A stretch of 64,000 nucleotides of DNA from Thauera sp. K11 (GCF_002354895.1 NZ_CP023439.1:1426001-1490000); one strand, 5' to 3'; counted from the first letter of the stretch, positions 27,168 to 38,114 are shown. Numbers and translations: made by a program. The notes: a model not told the origin generated them from the sequence alone.

Positions 27168-28151
27168 TTATCGCGGGAGCGGGCCGAACTCCACCGGCAC
27201 CCACGCATAGCCCTTGCCTTCGGCACGGACGTGGCCGATGCCGGGGAAGGGCAGGTGCATGCCGCCGATCAGCAGCTTTTCCTTCGCCGCGCGGGCAAAG
27301 ATCTTCTTGCGGGTGGCGACGGCGGTCTTGCGGTCGACGTCGAACTCGATGGCGACGTCCGGACGGGCGAATTGCACCGCGTGGTTATGCACGAGGTCGC
27401 CCCAGATCAGCAGCTTCTGCGCACCGCTGCCGACGAGGTAGCCGCTGTGGCCCGGCGTGTGGCCGTGGGCGGCGACGCTGGAGACGCCGGGAACGATGTC
27501 CTGGTCGGTGGCGAAGGTCTTCCACTTGCCGCTGGCGCGGTAGGGCGCCGCGGCGTCGCGCGCCATCTTGAACAGAGGCTGCACGTCCTTCGCTGCCTTG
27601 GCGGCGACGTCGTCGTTCAGCCAGAAGTCGCTGTCGGCCTGCGCGGACCAGATCTCGGCGTTGGCGAACACCGCCTTGCCTTCCGCGTCGACGAGGCCGT
27701 TCACATGGTCGCCGTGCAGATGGGTCAGCAACACCACGTCTATCTGCGCCGGATCGTAGCCGGCGGCGCGCAGGTTGCCGGCGACGTGGCCGAGCGTGGG
27801 CCCGAACAGCCCGGCGGCGCCGGCATCGACGAGTACGAGCTTGCCGCCGGTGTTGATGAGATAGGCATTGACCGCGGTCTGTACCTTGGGCGCCTTCAGG
27901 AAGCTGCGCGCGAGCAGGCTGTCGAGATCCTTCTCGCCGACGTTCTTCAGGAGCTTGGTGTCGAGTTCGATGGCTCCGTCGTAGAGCGCGGTGATCTCGA
28001 CGTCGTCCAGCAGCATCCGGTAGTAGCCGGGCACCTGCGTCTTGGTCTGCGGTGCCGCCGCCGTGGCCAGGCCGGCGCCGGCGACGAAGAGCAGCGCGGT
28101 GGCGCAGTGCAGCAGATGGCGGAGCAGGCGGGATGGTGTGTTCTTCTGCAT
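27168..28151 (-). CDS. Exported MBL-fold metallo-hydrolase
   Basis: A 327-residue protein with an N-terminal signal sequence (about 32 residues, ending ATAAA). The metallo-beta-lactamase motif THLHGDHVNG is followed by HGHTPGHSGY and a GDLVHNH segment, which complete the two-metal site. It resembles periplasmic MBL hydrolases of unknown substrate, some related to quorum-quenching or methyl-parathion-hydrolase-like enzymes. It lies upstream of the monooxygenase operon on the same strand, with its own likely transcription unit. The function is not assigned. Confidence 0.85.
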   Translation of the reverse strand: MQKNTPSRLLRHLLHCATALLFVAGAGLATAAAPQTKTQVPGYYRMLLDDVEITALYDGAIELDTKLLKNVGEKDLDSLLARSFLKAPKVQTAVNAYLINTGGKLVLVDAGAAGLFGPTLGHVAGNLRAAGYDPAQIDVVLLTHLHGDHVNGLVDAEGKAVFANAEIWSAQADSDFWLNDDVAAKAAKDVQPLFKMARDAAAPYRASGKWKTFATDQDIVPGVSSVAAHGHTPGHSGYLVGSGAQKLLIWGDLVHNHAVQFARPDVAIEFDVDRKTAVATRKKIFARAAKEKLLIGGMHLPFPGIGHVRAEGKGYAWVPVEFGPLPR

Positions 28152-28234
28152 GGGAAGCCTCGGAGCGTGGTGTCGGGGCCCCGAGTATCCCATAGGCGTG
28201 GGGCCCGGCGGCATGCCGCCGGCCGGCACCCGCT

Positions 28235-29236
28235 TCAGGCCGGCGTCAGGCCCCAGGTCCGGGCGACGATGTCGAACGACCGCCGGCGCGCGGCGTGATC
28301 GAAGATCTGGGCGGTGACGATCAGCTCGTCGGCGCCCGTTTCGGCGAGCAGATGCTCGAGGCCCTGGCGGACGGTATCGGGGCCGCCGACGGCCGAGCAG
28401 GCCGTCGCCTCGTCGGCGAAGTCGCGCTCGCCGGGCGTCCAGTCCTTCCCGTGCTCGAGCGAGGGCGGCTGCAGCGGACCGCGGACGCCGCGCGCGATGT
28501 GGGCGAAGCGGTTGCGCAGCGAGCTGAAGAGGAGCTGCGCCTCTTCGTCGCTGTCGGCCGCGATGGCATTGGCGGCCACCATCACGTAGGGGCGTCCGAG
28601 CGTCTCCGATGGCTGGAAGCGGTCGCGGTAGAGTTCGATCGCACGCAGGAGGTAGCGCGGCGCAAAGTGCGATGCGAAGGCGTAGGGCAGGCCGAGATGG
28701 GCGGCCAGCTCCGCGCTGAAGAGGCTGGACCCCAGCAGCCAGATCGGCACCCCGAGGCCGGCGCCGGGTACCGCCCGCACATGCTGGCCCGGTCGCACGG
28801 GCTTGAAATAGCCTTGCAGTTCCAGCACGTCCTGCGGGAAGGTGTCGTCGCTGTTGCCCAGGTTGCGGCGCAGTGCGCGCGCGGTGTACTGGTCGGTGCC
28901 CGGAGCGCGGCCCAGCCCCAGGTCGATGCGTCCGGGGTAGAGCGATTCCAGCGTGCCGAACTGTTCGGCGATGACGAGCGGCGCATGGTTGGGAAGCATG
29001 ATGCCGCCGGCGCCGACGCGGATGCGCGAGGTGTTGGCGGCGATGTGGCCGATGATCACCGACGTGGCGGCGCTGGCGATGCCGGTCATGTTGTGGTGCT
29101 CGGCGAGCCAGTAGCGGTTGTAGCCCCAGAGGTCGGCCTGGCGGGCGATGTCGGTGGCGTTGCACAGCGCCTGCGCGGGCGTGTCACCTTCCACGATGGG
29201 GGCGAGGTCGAGGATGGACAGCGGCGTCTTCGGCAT
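28235..29236 (-). CDS. LLM class (luciferase-like) flavin-dependent oxidoreductase
   Basis: A 333-residue TIM-barrel of the bacterial luciferase-like family: [39 protein letters not shown] and [17 protein letters not shown] are typical of the subgroup that uses reduced FMN and dioxygen (MsnO8/YhbW type). No substrate can be inferred. It lies 83 bp upstream of the MBL gene on the same strand and is divergent from the AEC carrier. Confidence 0.88.
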   Translation of the reverse strand: MPKTPLSILDLAPIVEGDTPAQALCNATDIARQADLWGYNRYWLAEHHNMTGIASAATSVIIGHIAANTSRIRVGAGGIMLPNHAPLVIAEQFGTLESLYPGRIDLGLGRAPGTDQYTARALRRNLGNSDDTFPQDVLELQGYFKPVRPGQHVRAVPGAGLGVPIWLLGSSLFSAELAAHLGLPYAFASHFAPRYLLRAIELYRDRFQPSETLGRPYVMVAANAIAADSDEEAQLLFSSLRNRFAHIARGVRGPLQPPSLEHGKDWTPGERDFADEATACSAVGGPDTVRQGLEHLLAETGADELIVTAQIFDHAARRRSFDIVARTWGLTPA

Positions 29237-29410
29237 GGGTGAGATGGTGGAAATTGGAAACCACCATTAGACCACCCTTCCACCCGGCCGCACATCCGGG
29301 CTGCCCCGGGGGCGGCCGGCCGCGCGCCGCGTCCGCACCGCCGCCATGCGCTAGGATGTGGCCCTTTGCAGCGCCCGTGTCGATCCGGCCCTGCTCCATC
29401 CGGTCAGCCC

Positions 29411-30349
29411 ATGAGCCATTTCCTGCATCAACTGACCCTCTCCGCGCCGCTGTTCCTGCTCGTGTTCGCGGGCTATGCGCTGGTTCGCATCGGCGGCTGG
29501 ACGAAGGCGGTGAGCGATGCGCTGTCGCGCTTCGTGTTCTCGGTGGCGATGCCGGCCATGCTGTTCCATCTGATGAGCGATTTCTCCAAGCTGCCCGCCG
29601 TCGATGCGCGCCTGTTGATCGCGTTCTTCGGCAGTTGCCTGGCGGTGTTCTGCATCGGGCGGCTGGTGGCCTGGAAGGTGTTCCGGCTCGACGGTGTGTC
29701 GCAGTCGGTGTTCGCACTCGGCGGGGTGTTCTCCAACAACGTCATGCTCGGCCTGCCGATCGCGCGCCTCACGCTGGGCGAGGCCGCCGTGCCGTCCGTC
29801 GCACTCGTGCTCGTCTTCAACGCGCTGACCTTGTGGACCCTGGTCACCGTGTCGGTGGAATGGGCGCGCCACGGCCAGTTCTCGGTGCAGGGCTTTGCCA
29901 AGACGGCGCGCGGCGTGCTGACCAATCCGCTGATCGTGGCGATCCTGTCGGGTACGCTGTTCGGCATGCTGGGCCTGCCGCTGCCGGCCTTCGTCGGCAC
30001 CACGCTGGGCATGGTGTCCGACACCGCCGCGCCGATGGCGCTCATCGTGCTGGGCATGGGGCTGGCCCAGTACAGCGTGCGCGCAGGCATCCGCGTGGCG
30101 GGAGCGATCTCCGCGATCAAGCTGGTGGTGCAGCCGCTGGTGGTATGGCTCATCGCGTTCGGCCTGGGGCTGCCGCCCATGGAAACGCAGGTGGTGGTGT
30201 TGCTGGCGTCGATCGCGGTGGGCGTCAACGTCTACATGATGGCGCTGCAGTTCAAGGTGCTGGAGGGCGAGGTGGCGGGCAGCCTGGTGCTGTCCACGCT
30301 GTGCTCCGCGGTCACCACGCCGGTGCTGATGGCCTTGACCATGCGCTGA
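29411..30349 (+). CDS. AEC family membrane transporter (auxin efflux carrier-like)
   Basis: A 312-residue protein with about ten hydrophobic helices in two five-helix halves. The halves have signature blocks FVFSVAMPAMLFHLMS and LGGVFSNNVMLGLPIA, and the second half has SDTAAPMALIVLGMGLA. AEC carriers export or import organic acids and related anions. The ATG at 29411 was chosen over an upstream in-frame codon because the first transmembrane helix starts right after it. It converges with the MFS gene six bases away. Confidence 0.88.
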   Translation: MSHFLHQLTLSAPLFLLVFAGYALVRIGGWTKAVSDALSRFVFSVAMPAMLFHLMSDFSKLPAVDARLLIAFFGSCLAVFCIGRLVAWKVFRLDGVSQSVFALGGVFSNNVMLGLPIARLTLGEAAVPSVALVLVFNALTLWTLVTVSVEWARHGQFSVQGFAKTARGVLTNPLIVAILSGTLFGMLGLPLPAFVGTTLGMVSDTAAPMALIVLGMGLAQYSVRAGIRVAGAISAIKLVVQPLVVWLIAFGLGLPPMETQVVVLLASIAVGVNVYMMALQFKVLEGEVAGSLVLSTLCSAVTTPVLMALTMR

Positions 30350-30355
30350 CGGACG

Positions 30356-31552
30356 TCAGCCCTTGCCGCCCTCCGCCGGCCCGAGCGGTGCGAGGCGGCG
30401 CAGGCGCAGCGCGATGCCCAGCACCGCCGCAGTGCACAGCCCGAGGATGGCCACGACCGCCGTCCAGCGGCCGTCGTACCAGGCGATGCCCGACAGGCTG
30501 CCGATGCTGCTGCTGCCCAGGTAGTAGCAACACAGATACACGGCGGCGCCCAGGGCGCGCCGTTCCTGCGCCCGGCGCCCGACCCAGCCGCTGGCGAGCG
30601 AGTGGGTGGCGAAAAAGCCGAAGGTGAAGACCGCCACCCCGGCGATGATGACGGCGAGCGTGTCCGACAGCGTCAGCAGCAGGCCGCCGAGCATGATCGC
30701 CACCATGATCCACTGCACGTTGCGGCGGCCGTGGCGGTCGGCCAGCAGTCCCGCCCACGCCGACGCCCAGGTGCCCACGACGTAGAGCAGGAAGATCGCG
30801 CCGATCGCGCTCTGGCTCAGCCCGAAGGGTGCGTCGCCGAGGCGGAAGCCGAGGTAGTTGTAGAGGCCGATGAAGGCCCCCATGGCGAGAAAGGCGGTGA
30901 GGAACAGCCAGGGCAGGCCGGCATCGGCGAACAGGTCGCGCGCGTCGCGGACGATGCGGCCGATCGACGCCGCGCGCGGCCTGAAATGGCGCGATGGCGG
31001 CAGCCGGCGCCAGAACACCGCCGCGGCGATCACGCCCAGCACGCCCAGCACCGCCAGGGCGACGCGCCACGACCCCCATTCCGTGAGCAGCGCCGCGAGT
31101 ACGCGGCCGCTCATGCCGCCCAGCGCGTTGCCGGCAATGTAGAGGCCCATGGCGCGCCCCTGCGCGTTCGGTGCCACTTCTTCGCCGAGATAGGCCATCG
31201 CCGCCGCCGGCAGGCCGGCGAGCGTTGCGCCCAGCAGCGCGCGCAGCACCAGCAACTGGCCGAAATCGGAAACCAGGGCGCAGCAGATCGACAGCACCGC
31301 CGCCAGTGCGAGCGCCCCCTTCATCACCGGCTGGCGGCCGACGCGGTCGGCGAGCACGCTGGCGGGGATCAGCGCCAGTGCCAGTGCCGCGGTGCCGGCG
31401 GACACGGTGAGGCTGGCACTCGCCGGGTTGACGCCGAACGAGGCGGCGAACAGCGGCAGCATGGGCTGCGTGCCGTACAGCAGGGCGAAGGTCGCGAAGC
31501 CGCCGACGAACATCGCCAGGTTGGCGCGCTGGAAGGCGGGCGTGCCCGCCAT
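30356..31552 (-). CDS. MFS transporter (YnfM-like)
   Basis: A 398-residue protein with 12 predicted helices. The MFS loop-2/3 motif appears as ASVLADRVGRQPVMK, and a second copy, GLLADRHGRRNVQW, follows the sixth helix. The N-terminal FALLYGTQPMLPLFAASFGVNPA resembles the YnfM efflux group. The substrate is unknown. The start is 31552 after a non-conserved in-frame leader. It follows the CitE-like gene on the same strand by about 80 bp. Confidence 0.87.
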   Translation of the reverse strand: MAGTPAFQRANLAMFVGGFATFALLYGTQPMLPLFAASFGVNPASASLTVSAGTAALALALIPASVLADRVGRQPVMKGALALAAVLSICCALVSDFGQLLVLRALLGATLAGLPAAAMAYLGEEVAPNAQGRAMGLYIAGNALGGMSGRVLAALLTEWGSWRVALAVLGVLGVIAAAVFWRRLPPSRHFRPRAASIGRIVRDARDLFADAGLPWLFLTAFLAMGAFIGLYNYLGFRLGDAPFGLSQSAIGAIFLLYVVGTWASAWAGLLADRHGRRNVQWIMVAIMLGGLLLTLSDTLAVIIAGVAVFTFGFFATHSLASGWVGRRAQERRALGAAVYLCCYYLGSSSIGSLSGIAWYDGRWTAVVAILGLCTAAVLGIALRLRRLAPLGPAEGGKG

Positions 31553-31635
31553 GAGGCGATCGTCTGCGGTGGCCGCCGGCGAGGGCCGGCCGGATGGGGG
31601 GGCGGGCACGGGGCGTCCGCAGCGGCCGGGTGGCC

Positions 31636-32631
31636 TCAGTTCGCGAAGAAGCGGCTGCGCGCGGCTTGCGGCAGCGCCATGCCGGTCTGCTGCGCGCGTT
31701 GCAGCAGCTCCCAGTAGTAGCGATAGGACGCCCGGTCGTGCAGGCGGCCGCCGTGCTGGATGGGGCCCCAGGCGACGTCCTGCGCGGCGGCGAGGATCTC
31801 CGTCGCCTCCTCGACCTCGGAGAAGTCCGGGCGCATCGCCTCGACGATGGGCAGGATCTGGTTCGGATGGATGCTCCACATCCGCAGGTAGCCGAATTCG
31901 CGGCGGGCGCGCTCGGCATCGCGGCGGATGAAATCGACGTCCTTCAACTCGGTGGTCACGTTGTGCGACGGAACGACGCCGCAGGCCAGCGCGGCGGCGG
32001 AGATCTCCGTCTTGGCGCGCACGATCAGCGGGTGCTCGAACTGCCCTGGGCTCTTCATCGCTGCGCCGGGAATGGCGCCGTGATGGCCGGAGACGAAGTC
32101 CATCAGGCCGAAGTCGAGCGACTCGACGCCGTCCTGCGCGGCGATCCGCCACACTTCGCGCAGTGCGCCGTGGGTCTCGATCAGCACGTGGACCGGCAGC
32201 GGCCGGGGCACGCCCGCCGCGGCCTCGATGTGCCGCAGCCGGGCGATCTGCGCCGCGGTATCGGTCGCGGACCGCACCTTGGGCAAGGTGATGAAGGCCA
32301 GCCGCGGGCCGGCGCCGCCGACCAGGATTTCGAGGTCTCGCTCCCAGTGCGGATGGGTGATGTCGTGGATGCGCGCGCCGACGCGCCCGAAGCGGTTGTC
32401 GGCGCCGTTGACGATCTCGACCACCATCTGCGCATGCCCGGCTTCGGCGCCGGCGCGCGCGCCGTCCTCGCAGTCGCAGGTGAGGTCGAAGACCGGGCCG
32501 AGTTCCTGCTGCAGCGCAAGGGCCTTGCGCATGAGCTTTTCCGAGCCGGCGTAGTGGTCGACGGCGGGCAGGGCGGGGAAGGGCTTTTCACCGGCGAACA
32601 GGACGTCGCGCGGATGTGTGGGGGTACTCAT
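31636..32631 (-). CDS. HpcH/HpaI aldolase / citrate lyase beta-like (CoA ester lyase) protein
   Basis: A 331-residue TIM-barrel of the CitE/Mcl superfamily. DLTCDCEDGARAG holds an acidic metal-ligand motif, VLIETHGALREVW the catalytic Glu region, and MWSIHPNQILPIVEA the C-terminal signature. Related enzymes cleave malyl-, citramalyl- or methylmalyl-CoA esters; citrate lyase alpha and gamma subunits are absent here, so it is not a true CitE. It lies about 130 bp after mdh on the same strand, a neighbourhood that fits central acid metabolism. Confidence 0.85.
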   Translation of the reverse strand: MSTPTHPRDVLFAGEKPFPALPAVDHYAGSEKLMRKALALQQELGPVFDLTCDCEDGARAGAEAGHAQMVVEIVNGADNRFGRVGARIHDITHPHWERDLEILVGGAGPRLAFITLPKVRSATDTAAQIARLRHIEAAAGVPRPLPVHVLIETHGALREVWRIAAQDGVESLDFGLMDFVSGHHGAIPGAAMKSPGQFEHPLIVRAKTEISAAALACGVVPSHNVTTELKDVDFIRRDAERARREFGYLRMWSIHPNQILPIVEAMRPDFSEVEEATEILAAAQDVAWGPIQHGGRLHDRASYRYYWELLQRAQQTGMALPQAARSRFFAN

Positions 32632-32696
32632 CTTGTGGCGGCTCCGGGGCGTCTGCGGTCGGGAGGCGGGCTAGGATAGCAGCGGTCCGGTCGACG

Positions 32697-32724
32697 AAAA
32701 AGCGCGCGGCCACGGCCGCGCGCT
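32697..32724 (-). terminator. Rho-independent terminator after mdh
   Basis: On the minus strand AGCGCGCGGCC and GGCCGCGCGCT pair tightly and are followed by TTTT. It lies about 40 bp past the mdh stop codon and separates mdh from the CitE-like gene. Confidence 0.85.
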
Positions 32725-32764
32725 CTCGATGCCCGGGGCCGGCCGGCGAATGCCGGCCGCGCGA

Positions 32765-33757
<993 letters not shown>

Positions 33758-33877
33758 GTGGTGACTCCCTCAAAAAAGACTGACTGGCTGATCGATGATG
33801 CGTGCCGATGGCGCCGGCTTCGAACGATCCGGGATGGATCGGAAGACGGCTTACCGGGCAGCCTCCAAGGCGCCCAG

Positions 33878-33906
33878 ATGTTAGAAGCAAGGCAGGGGCG
33901 TGTCAA
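33878..33906 (-). promoter_or_regulatory. Sigma-70 promoter of mdh
   Basis: On the minus strand a perfect TTGACA (33901-33906) and TAACAT (33878-33883) are spaced by 17 bp, about 120 bp before the mdh start. The operator at 33920-33941 lies just upstream of the -35. Confidence 0.7.
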
Positions 33907-33919
33907 ATGAGGTCCTTAA

Positions 33920-33946
33920 TCTTATATAAGACATAAGACATGACAT
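33920..33946 (+). promoter_or_regulatory. Palindromic operator between mdh and gntR
   Basis: TCTTATATAAGA (33920-33931) is a perfect 12-bp palindrome, followed by a repeated AAGACAT half-site (33928-33934, 33935-33941) and GACAT. The element matches the acnB site. A TATAAG at 33925-33930 could be the -10 of gntR, so binding would allow autoregulation. Confidence 0.6.
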
Positions 33947-33980
33947 GGACGTGCCGGAAAATTTGTGTTTCAATACTTGC

Positions 33981-34709
33981 ATGTCGCACGACGCCCCGAC
34001 CTTCAGTCCGCTCTACCGCCAGATCAAGGCCTTGATTCTGCAGGCGCTTGAGGCGGGGGAATGGCGTCCGGGTCAGGCCATCCCGAGCGAGCAGGAGCTC
34101 GCCGCCCGTTTCAGCGTCTCCCAGGGCACGGTCCGCAAGGCCATCGACGAAATGGCGGCAGACAACCTCCTGGTGCGCAAGCAGGGCAAGGGGACCTACG
34201 TTGCGTCGCACAACGATCCGCGCGCGCTATTCCGCTTTTTACGCCTGGTGCCGATGGATGGCAACCTCTCCCATCCGCAGAGCGTGCCGCTCGACTGCTG
34301 GCGGGCGAAGGCGGGGCAGGAAGCGTCGCGCATGCTGGGCATCGAGCCCGGCGCACCCATCATCATCCTCCGCCGTCTTCTCAGGTTCGGCGCCAAGCCG
34401 GTGGTCATCGACGAGATCTACCTGCCCGGCGACCTGTTCCAGGGCCTGAACCTGGAAGTGCTGCAGGACTGGAGCGGATCGCTGTACAGCCTGTTCGAGA
34501 CGCGTTTCGGCATGCGCATGATCCGCGCGCAGGAGCGCATCCGCGCCGTGGCGGCCGACCGTTCCGCGGCCGAGGCGCTGAAGCTGGCCGAGGGCACGCC
34601 GCTGCTGTCGGTCGAGCGCGTGACCTATACATATGGCGACAAGCCGGTCGAGTGGCGCCGTGGCCTGTATTCCACGGCCGATCATTTTTACTTGAACGAG
34701 CTCAATTGA
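33981..34709 (+). CDS. GntR family transcriptional regulator with UTRA domain (TCA cycle regulator candidate)
   Basis: A 242-residue HutC/FarR-type regulator. The winged helix (about 5-75) has GQAIPSEQELAARFSVSQGTVRKAIDEM, and the UTRA effector domain spans about 90-235. ATG 33981 gives the family N-terminus; ATG 33945 is in frame but lies next to the operator and is less likely. Such a GntR gene sits beside sdh in many betaproteobacteria, and it was probably selected to sense a TCA intermediate. The effector is unknown. It is divergent from mdh and lies upstream of sdhC. Confidence 0.88.
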   Translation: MSHDAPTFSPLYRQIKALILQALEAGEWRPGQAIPSEQELAARFSVSQGTVRKAIDEMAADNLLVRKQGKGTYVASHNDPRALFRFLRLVPMDGNLSHPQSVPLDCWRAKAGQEASRMLGIEPGAPIIILRRLLRFGAKPVVIDEIYLPGDLFQGLNLEVLQDWSGSLYSLFETRFGMRMIRAQERIRAVAADRSAAEALKLAEGTPLLSVERVTYTYGDKPVEWRRGLYSTADHFYLNELN

Positions 34710-34838
34710 ATTGGACGCCTTGCCGTCCGGGTGGGGCCGGTGTCAGGCTGATGTCAGCGGGCTTCGGCTAGAGTCGAGGATTGTGGGGTTTTGGGAGTCA
34801 GCGGCGGATGGCCGCCGCACATGTCGAGGGGAGTCTTC

Positions 34839-35228
34839 ATGTCAGAAGTGACAGTACGCAAACAAAGGCCGAAGCACCTGGCCGTGAACGAGATCCGGCT
34901 GCCGCTGCCGGGGATCGTGTCGATTCTTCACCGTGTCAGCGGGGCCGGGCTGTTTCTGCTGCTGCCCTTCCTGCTGTACCTGCTGGATCGCAGCCTGGGT
35001 TCGCCCGAGAGTTTCGCCACCTTCGAGGCCGTCGTCGGCCATCCGCTGGTCAAGCTGATACTCCTCGGTCTGCTGTGGGCCTTCCTGCATCACTTCTGTG
35101 CCGGTATCCGCTTTCTCGCGCTCGATCTCCACAAGGGGCTGGAGCTGCAGGCCGCGCGCAACTCGTCGCGCATCGTTCTGATCGTGAGCATCGCGCTCAC
35201 CGTGATCATCGGGGTGAAGCTGTGGTGA
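34839..35228 (+). CDS. sdhC: Succinate dehydrogenase cytochrome b556 subunit
   Basis: A 129-residue membrane anchor with three helices. RPKHLAVNEIRLPLPGIVSILHRVSGAGLF is the conserved N-terminal region that contacts SdhB and quinone, and HHFCAGIRFLALDLHKG carries the haem-ligand His. GAGGGGAG precedes the ATG at 34839. Its TGA overlaps the sdhD GTG start. Confidence 0.94.
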   Translation: MSEVTVRKQRPKHLAVNEIRLPLPGIVSILHRVSGAGLFLLLPFLLYLLDRSLGSPESFATFEAVVGHPLVKLILLGLLWAFLHHFCAGIRFLALDLHKGLELQAARNSSRIVLIVSIALTVIIGVKLW

Positions 35229-35569
35229 ATCGCAAAGTCGTCGGCGCCCACTACGGGCTGAAGGATTGGATCGCGCAGCGCGCGACCGCGGTGTACATGG
35301 CGCTCTACACGGTCGTGTTCGCAGTCTGTGCGCTGACCCTGCCGGAGCTGTCGTACGAAGCCTGGTCGGGTCTGTTCTCGAACGGCGTGTTCAAGTTTCT
35401 CTCCTTCCTGTTCTTCCTGTCGGTGTTCTATCACGCCTGGATCGGCGTGCGCGACATCTGGATGGACTACGTCAAGCCTGACGGCCTGCGCCTGGTGCTG
35501 CATCTCGTCACCCTCTTCCTGCTCGTCGGCTATGCCGGCTGGGCGGCCCAGATTCTTTGGAGGCTGTAA
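35225..35569 (+). CDS. sdhD: Succinate dehydrogenase membrane anchor subunit
   Basis: A 114-residue protein with three hydrophobic helices. [18 protein letters not shown] starts the membrane part, and [17 protein letters not shown] has the conserved His and Asp-Tyr region near the quinone site. GTG 35225 overlaps the sdhC stop (GTGA), a sign of coupled translation. Confidence 0.93.
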   Translation: MNRKVVGAHYGLKDWIAQRATAVYMALYTVVFAVCALTLPELSYEAWSGLFSNGVFKFLSFLFFLSVFYHAWIGVRDIWMDYVKPDGLRLVLHLVTLFLLVGYAGWAAQILWRL

Positions 35570-35571
35570 GC

Positions 35572-37365
35572 GTGAACGTCGCGAAGCGTACCTTTGATGC
35601 GGTCATCGTCGGCGCCGGCGGTGCCGGCCTGCGTGCGGCCCTGCAACTTTCCGAAGCCGGTCTCAAGACAGCAGTGCTCACCAAGGTCTTCCCGACCCGC
35701 TCGCACACCGTGGCGGCGCAGGGCGGGGTGGCTGCCTCGCTGGGCAACACCACCGAGGACAACTGGCACTGGCACATGTACGACACCGTGAAGGGCTCGG
35801 ACTGGCTGGGCGACCAGGATTCCATCGAATTCATGGTGAAGAAGGCCAACGAGGTCGTCGTCGAACTCGAACACTACGGCATGCCCTTCGACCGCACCGA
35901 CAACGGCAAGATCTACCAGCGCCCGTTCGGCGGCCACTCGATGAACTACGGCCAGGCGCCGGTGATGCGTTCCTGTGCCGCCGCCGACCGTACCGGCCAC
36001 GCCATGCTGCACGCGCTCTACCAGCGCAACGTGCGCGCCAACACCCAGTTCTTCGTCGAGTGGAACGCGCTGGACCTGATCCGCAACAGCGAAGGCGACG
36101 TGCTCGGCGTGACCGCGATCGAGATGGAAACCGGCGAGGTCTCCATCTTCCACGCCAAGGCGACGATCTTCGCCACCGGCGGCGCGGGCCGCATCTTTTA
36201 CAGCTCCACCAACGCCTTCATCAACACCGGCGACGGCCTGGGCATGGCGGCGCGCGCCGGCATCCCGCTGGAAGACATGGAGTTCTGGCAGTTCCACCCG
36301 ACCGGCGTGGCCGGCGCGGGCGTGCTGATCACCGAAGGCGTGCGTGGCGAAGGCGGCATCCTGCGCAACAGCAGCGGCGAGCGCTTCATGGAGCGCTATG
36401 CGCCCAACCTGAAGGATCTGGCCTCGCGCGACGTCGTGTCCCGCTCCATGGTCACGGAAATCAACGAAGGCCGTGGCTGCGGTGCCGACAAGGACCACGT
36501 GCTGCTCGACATCACCCACCTGTCGCCCGAGACCATCATGAAGCGCCTGCCCGGCATTCGCGAGATCTCGATCCAGTTCGCCGGTGTGGACCCCATCAAG
36601 GCGCCGATCCCGGTGGTGCCGACCGCCCACTACCAGATGGGCGGCATTCCGACCAACTACAAGGGCCAGGTCATCGCGCCGAAGGACGGCAACCCGAACG
36701 TGCCGGTGGTCGGTTTCTACGCCGCCGGCGAATGCGCCTGCGCCTCGGTGCACGGCGCCAACCGCCTGGGCACCAATTCGCTGCTCGACCTGCTGGTGTT
36801 CGGCAAGTCGGCGGGCGAGAGCGTGGTCGAGGACTTCACGTCCGGCAACCTGACGCTGAAGCCGCTGCCGGCCGACGCCGCCGACGCTTCGCTGGCGCGC
36901 ATCGCCCGCCTCGAGAACCAGAAGAACGGCACCGACGTGCATGAAGTGCGCCTGGCCATGCAGCGCACCATGCAGAAGCATGCCGGCGTGTTCCGCTTCA
37001 AGGACCTGCTGTCCGAAGGCGTCACCCGCATCCTGGAAGTGGCCGAACAGTCGCTGCATACCGAGATCACCGACAAGTCCAAGGTCTGGAACACCGCGCG
37101 CACCGAAGCGCTCGAACTCGACAACCTGATCGAGGTCGCCAAGGCGACCATGGTGTCGGCCGAGGCACGCAAGGAATCGCGCGGCGCCCACGTCCGCGAC
37201 GACGCGCCGGACACCGCCGAGCATCCCAACGGCCGCGACGACCAGAACTGGCTCAAGCACACCCTGTGGTACCGCGACGGCAACCGCCTCGACTACAAGC
37301 CGGTGAACCTGAAGCCGCTGTCCGACGACGTGGAACCCATCGCGCTCGCCAAGCGTACCTACTGA
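35572..37365 (+). CDS. sdhA: Succinate dehydrogenase flavoprotein subunit
   Basis: A 597-residue protein. The FAD-binding site [14 protein letters not shown] and [10 protein letters not shown], whose His forms the covalent FAD bond, are near the N-terminus. HPTGVAGAG and RGEGGIL form the active site. GTG 35572 follows a GGAGG ribosome binding site with eight-base spacing, and the sdhD stop is two bases upstream. It oxidises succinate to fumarate. Confidence 0.97.
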   Translation: MNVAKRTFDAVIVGAGGAGLRAALQLSEAGLKTAVLTKVFPTRSHTVAAQGGVAASLGNTTEDNWHWHMYDTVKGSDWLGDQDSIEFMVKKANEVVVELEHYGMPFDRTDNGKIYQRPFGGHSMNYGQAPVMRSCAAADRTGHAMLHALYQRNVRANTQFFVEWNALDLIRNSEGDVLGVTAIEMETGEVSIFHAKATIFATGGAGRIFYSSTNAFINTGDGLGMAARAGIPLEDMEFWQFHPTGVAGAGVLITEGVRGEGGILRNSSGERFMERYAPNLKDLASRDVVSRSMVTEINEGRGCGADKDHVLLDITHLSPETIMKRLPGIREISIQFAGVDPIKAPIPVVPTAHYQMGGIPTNYKGQVIAPKDGNPNVPVVGFYAAGECACASVHGANRLGTNSLLDLLVFGKSAGESVVEDFTSGNLTLKPLPADAADASLARIARLENQKNGTDVHEVRLAMQRTMQKHAGVFRFKDLLSEGVTRILEVAEQSLHTEITDKSKVWNTARTEALELDNLIEVAKATMVSAEARKESRGAHVRDDAPDTAEHPNGRDDQNWLKHTLWYRDGNRLDYKPVNLKPLSDDVEPIALAKRTY

Positions 37366-37384
37366 GCGCGGGAGAACAGATCAA

Positions 37385-38095
37385 ATGACCAAGCGTACCG
37401 TTCAATTTAAGATCTACCGCTACGATCCGGACAAGGACGAGAAGCCCTACATGCAGGACATCTCGGTCGAGCTCGAACAGTCCGACAAGAAGCTGCTCGA
37501 CGCCCTGGTGCGGCTGAAGGCCAAGGACGACACCCTGTCCTTCCGCCGCTCCTGCCGCGAAGGCGTGTGCGGCTCGGACGCGATGAACATCAACGGCAAG
37601 AACGGCCTGGCCTGCCTGACCGACGTGGACAGCGTGGCGCAGCCGATCACGCTGCGTCCGCTGCCGGGGCTGCCGGTCATCCGCGACCTGATCGTGGACA
37701 TGACCCAGTTCTTCAAGCAGTACCACTCGATCAAGCCCTATCTGGTCAACAACGATCCGCCGCCGGAGCGCGAGCGCCTGCAGACCCCGGAAGACCGCGA
37801 GGAACTCAACGGTCTGTACGAGTGCATCCTGTGCGCCTGCTGCTCGACCTCCTGCCCGTCGTTCTGGTGGAACCCGGACAAGTTCGTGGGGCCGGCCGGC
37901 CTGCTTGCCGCGTACCGCTTCCTGGCCGACACGCGCGACCAGGACACGAACGAGCGCCTCGACAACCTCGAGGACCCGTATCGCCTGTTCCGCTGCCACT
38001 CCATCATGAACTGCGTCGACGTCTGTCCCAAGGGTCTGAACCCGACCCGTGCGATCGGCAAGATCAAGGACATGATGGTCCGCCGCGCGATCTGA
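37385..38095 (+). CDS. sdhB: Succinate dehydrogenase iron-sulfur subunit
   Basis: A 236-residue protein with all cluster motifs: CREGVCGSDAMNINGKNGLAC for [2Fe-2S], and CILCACCSTSCPSFWW plus CHSIMNCVDVCPKGLNP for the [4Fe-4S] and [3Fe-4S] clusters. It passes electrons from FAD to quinone. It follows sdhA by 19 bp. Confidence 0.97.
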   Translation: MTKRTVQFKIYRYDPDKDEKPYMQDISVELEQSDKKLLDALVRLKAKDDTLSFRRSCREGVCGSDAMNINGKNGLACLTDVDSVAQPITLRPLPGLPVIRDLIVDMTQFFKQYHSIKPYLVNNDPPPERERLQTPEDREELNGLYECILCACCSTSCPSFWWNPDKFVGPAGLLAAYRFLADTRDQDTNERLDNLEDPYRLFRCHSIMNCVDVCPKGLNPTRAIGKIKDMMVRRAI

Positions 38096-38114
38096 TCCGG
38101 GCGGGCGGAACGAC

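Noticed and set aside
31636..32631. Citrate lyase beta subunit call for the CitE-like gene
   Set aside because: No citrate lyase alpha, gamma or accessory genes are nearby, so I kept the broader CoA ester lyase family name.
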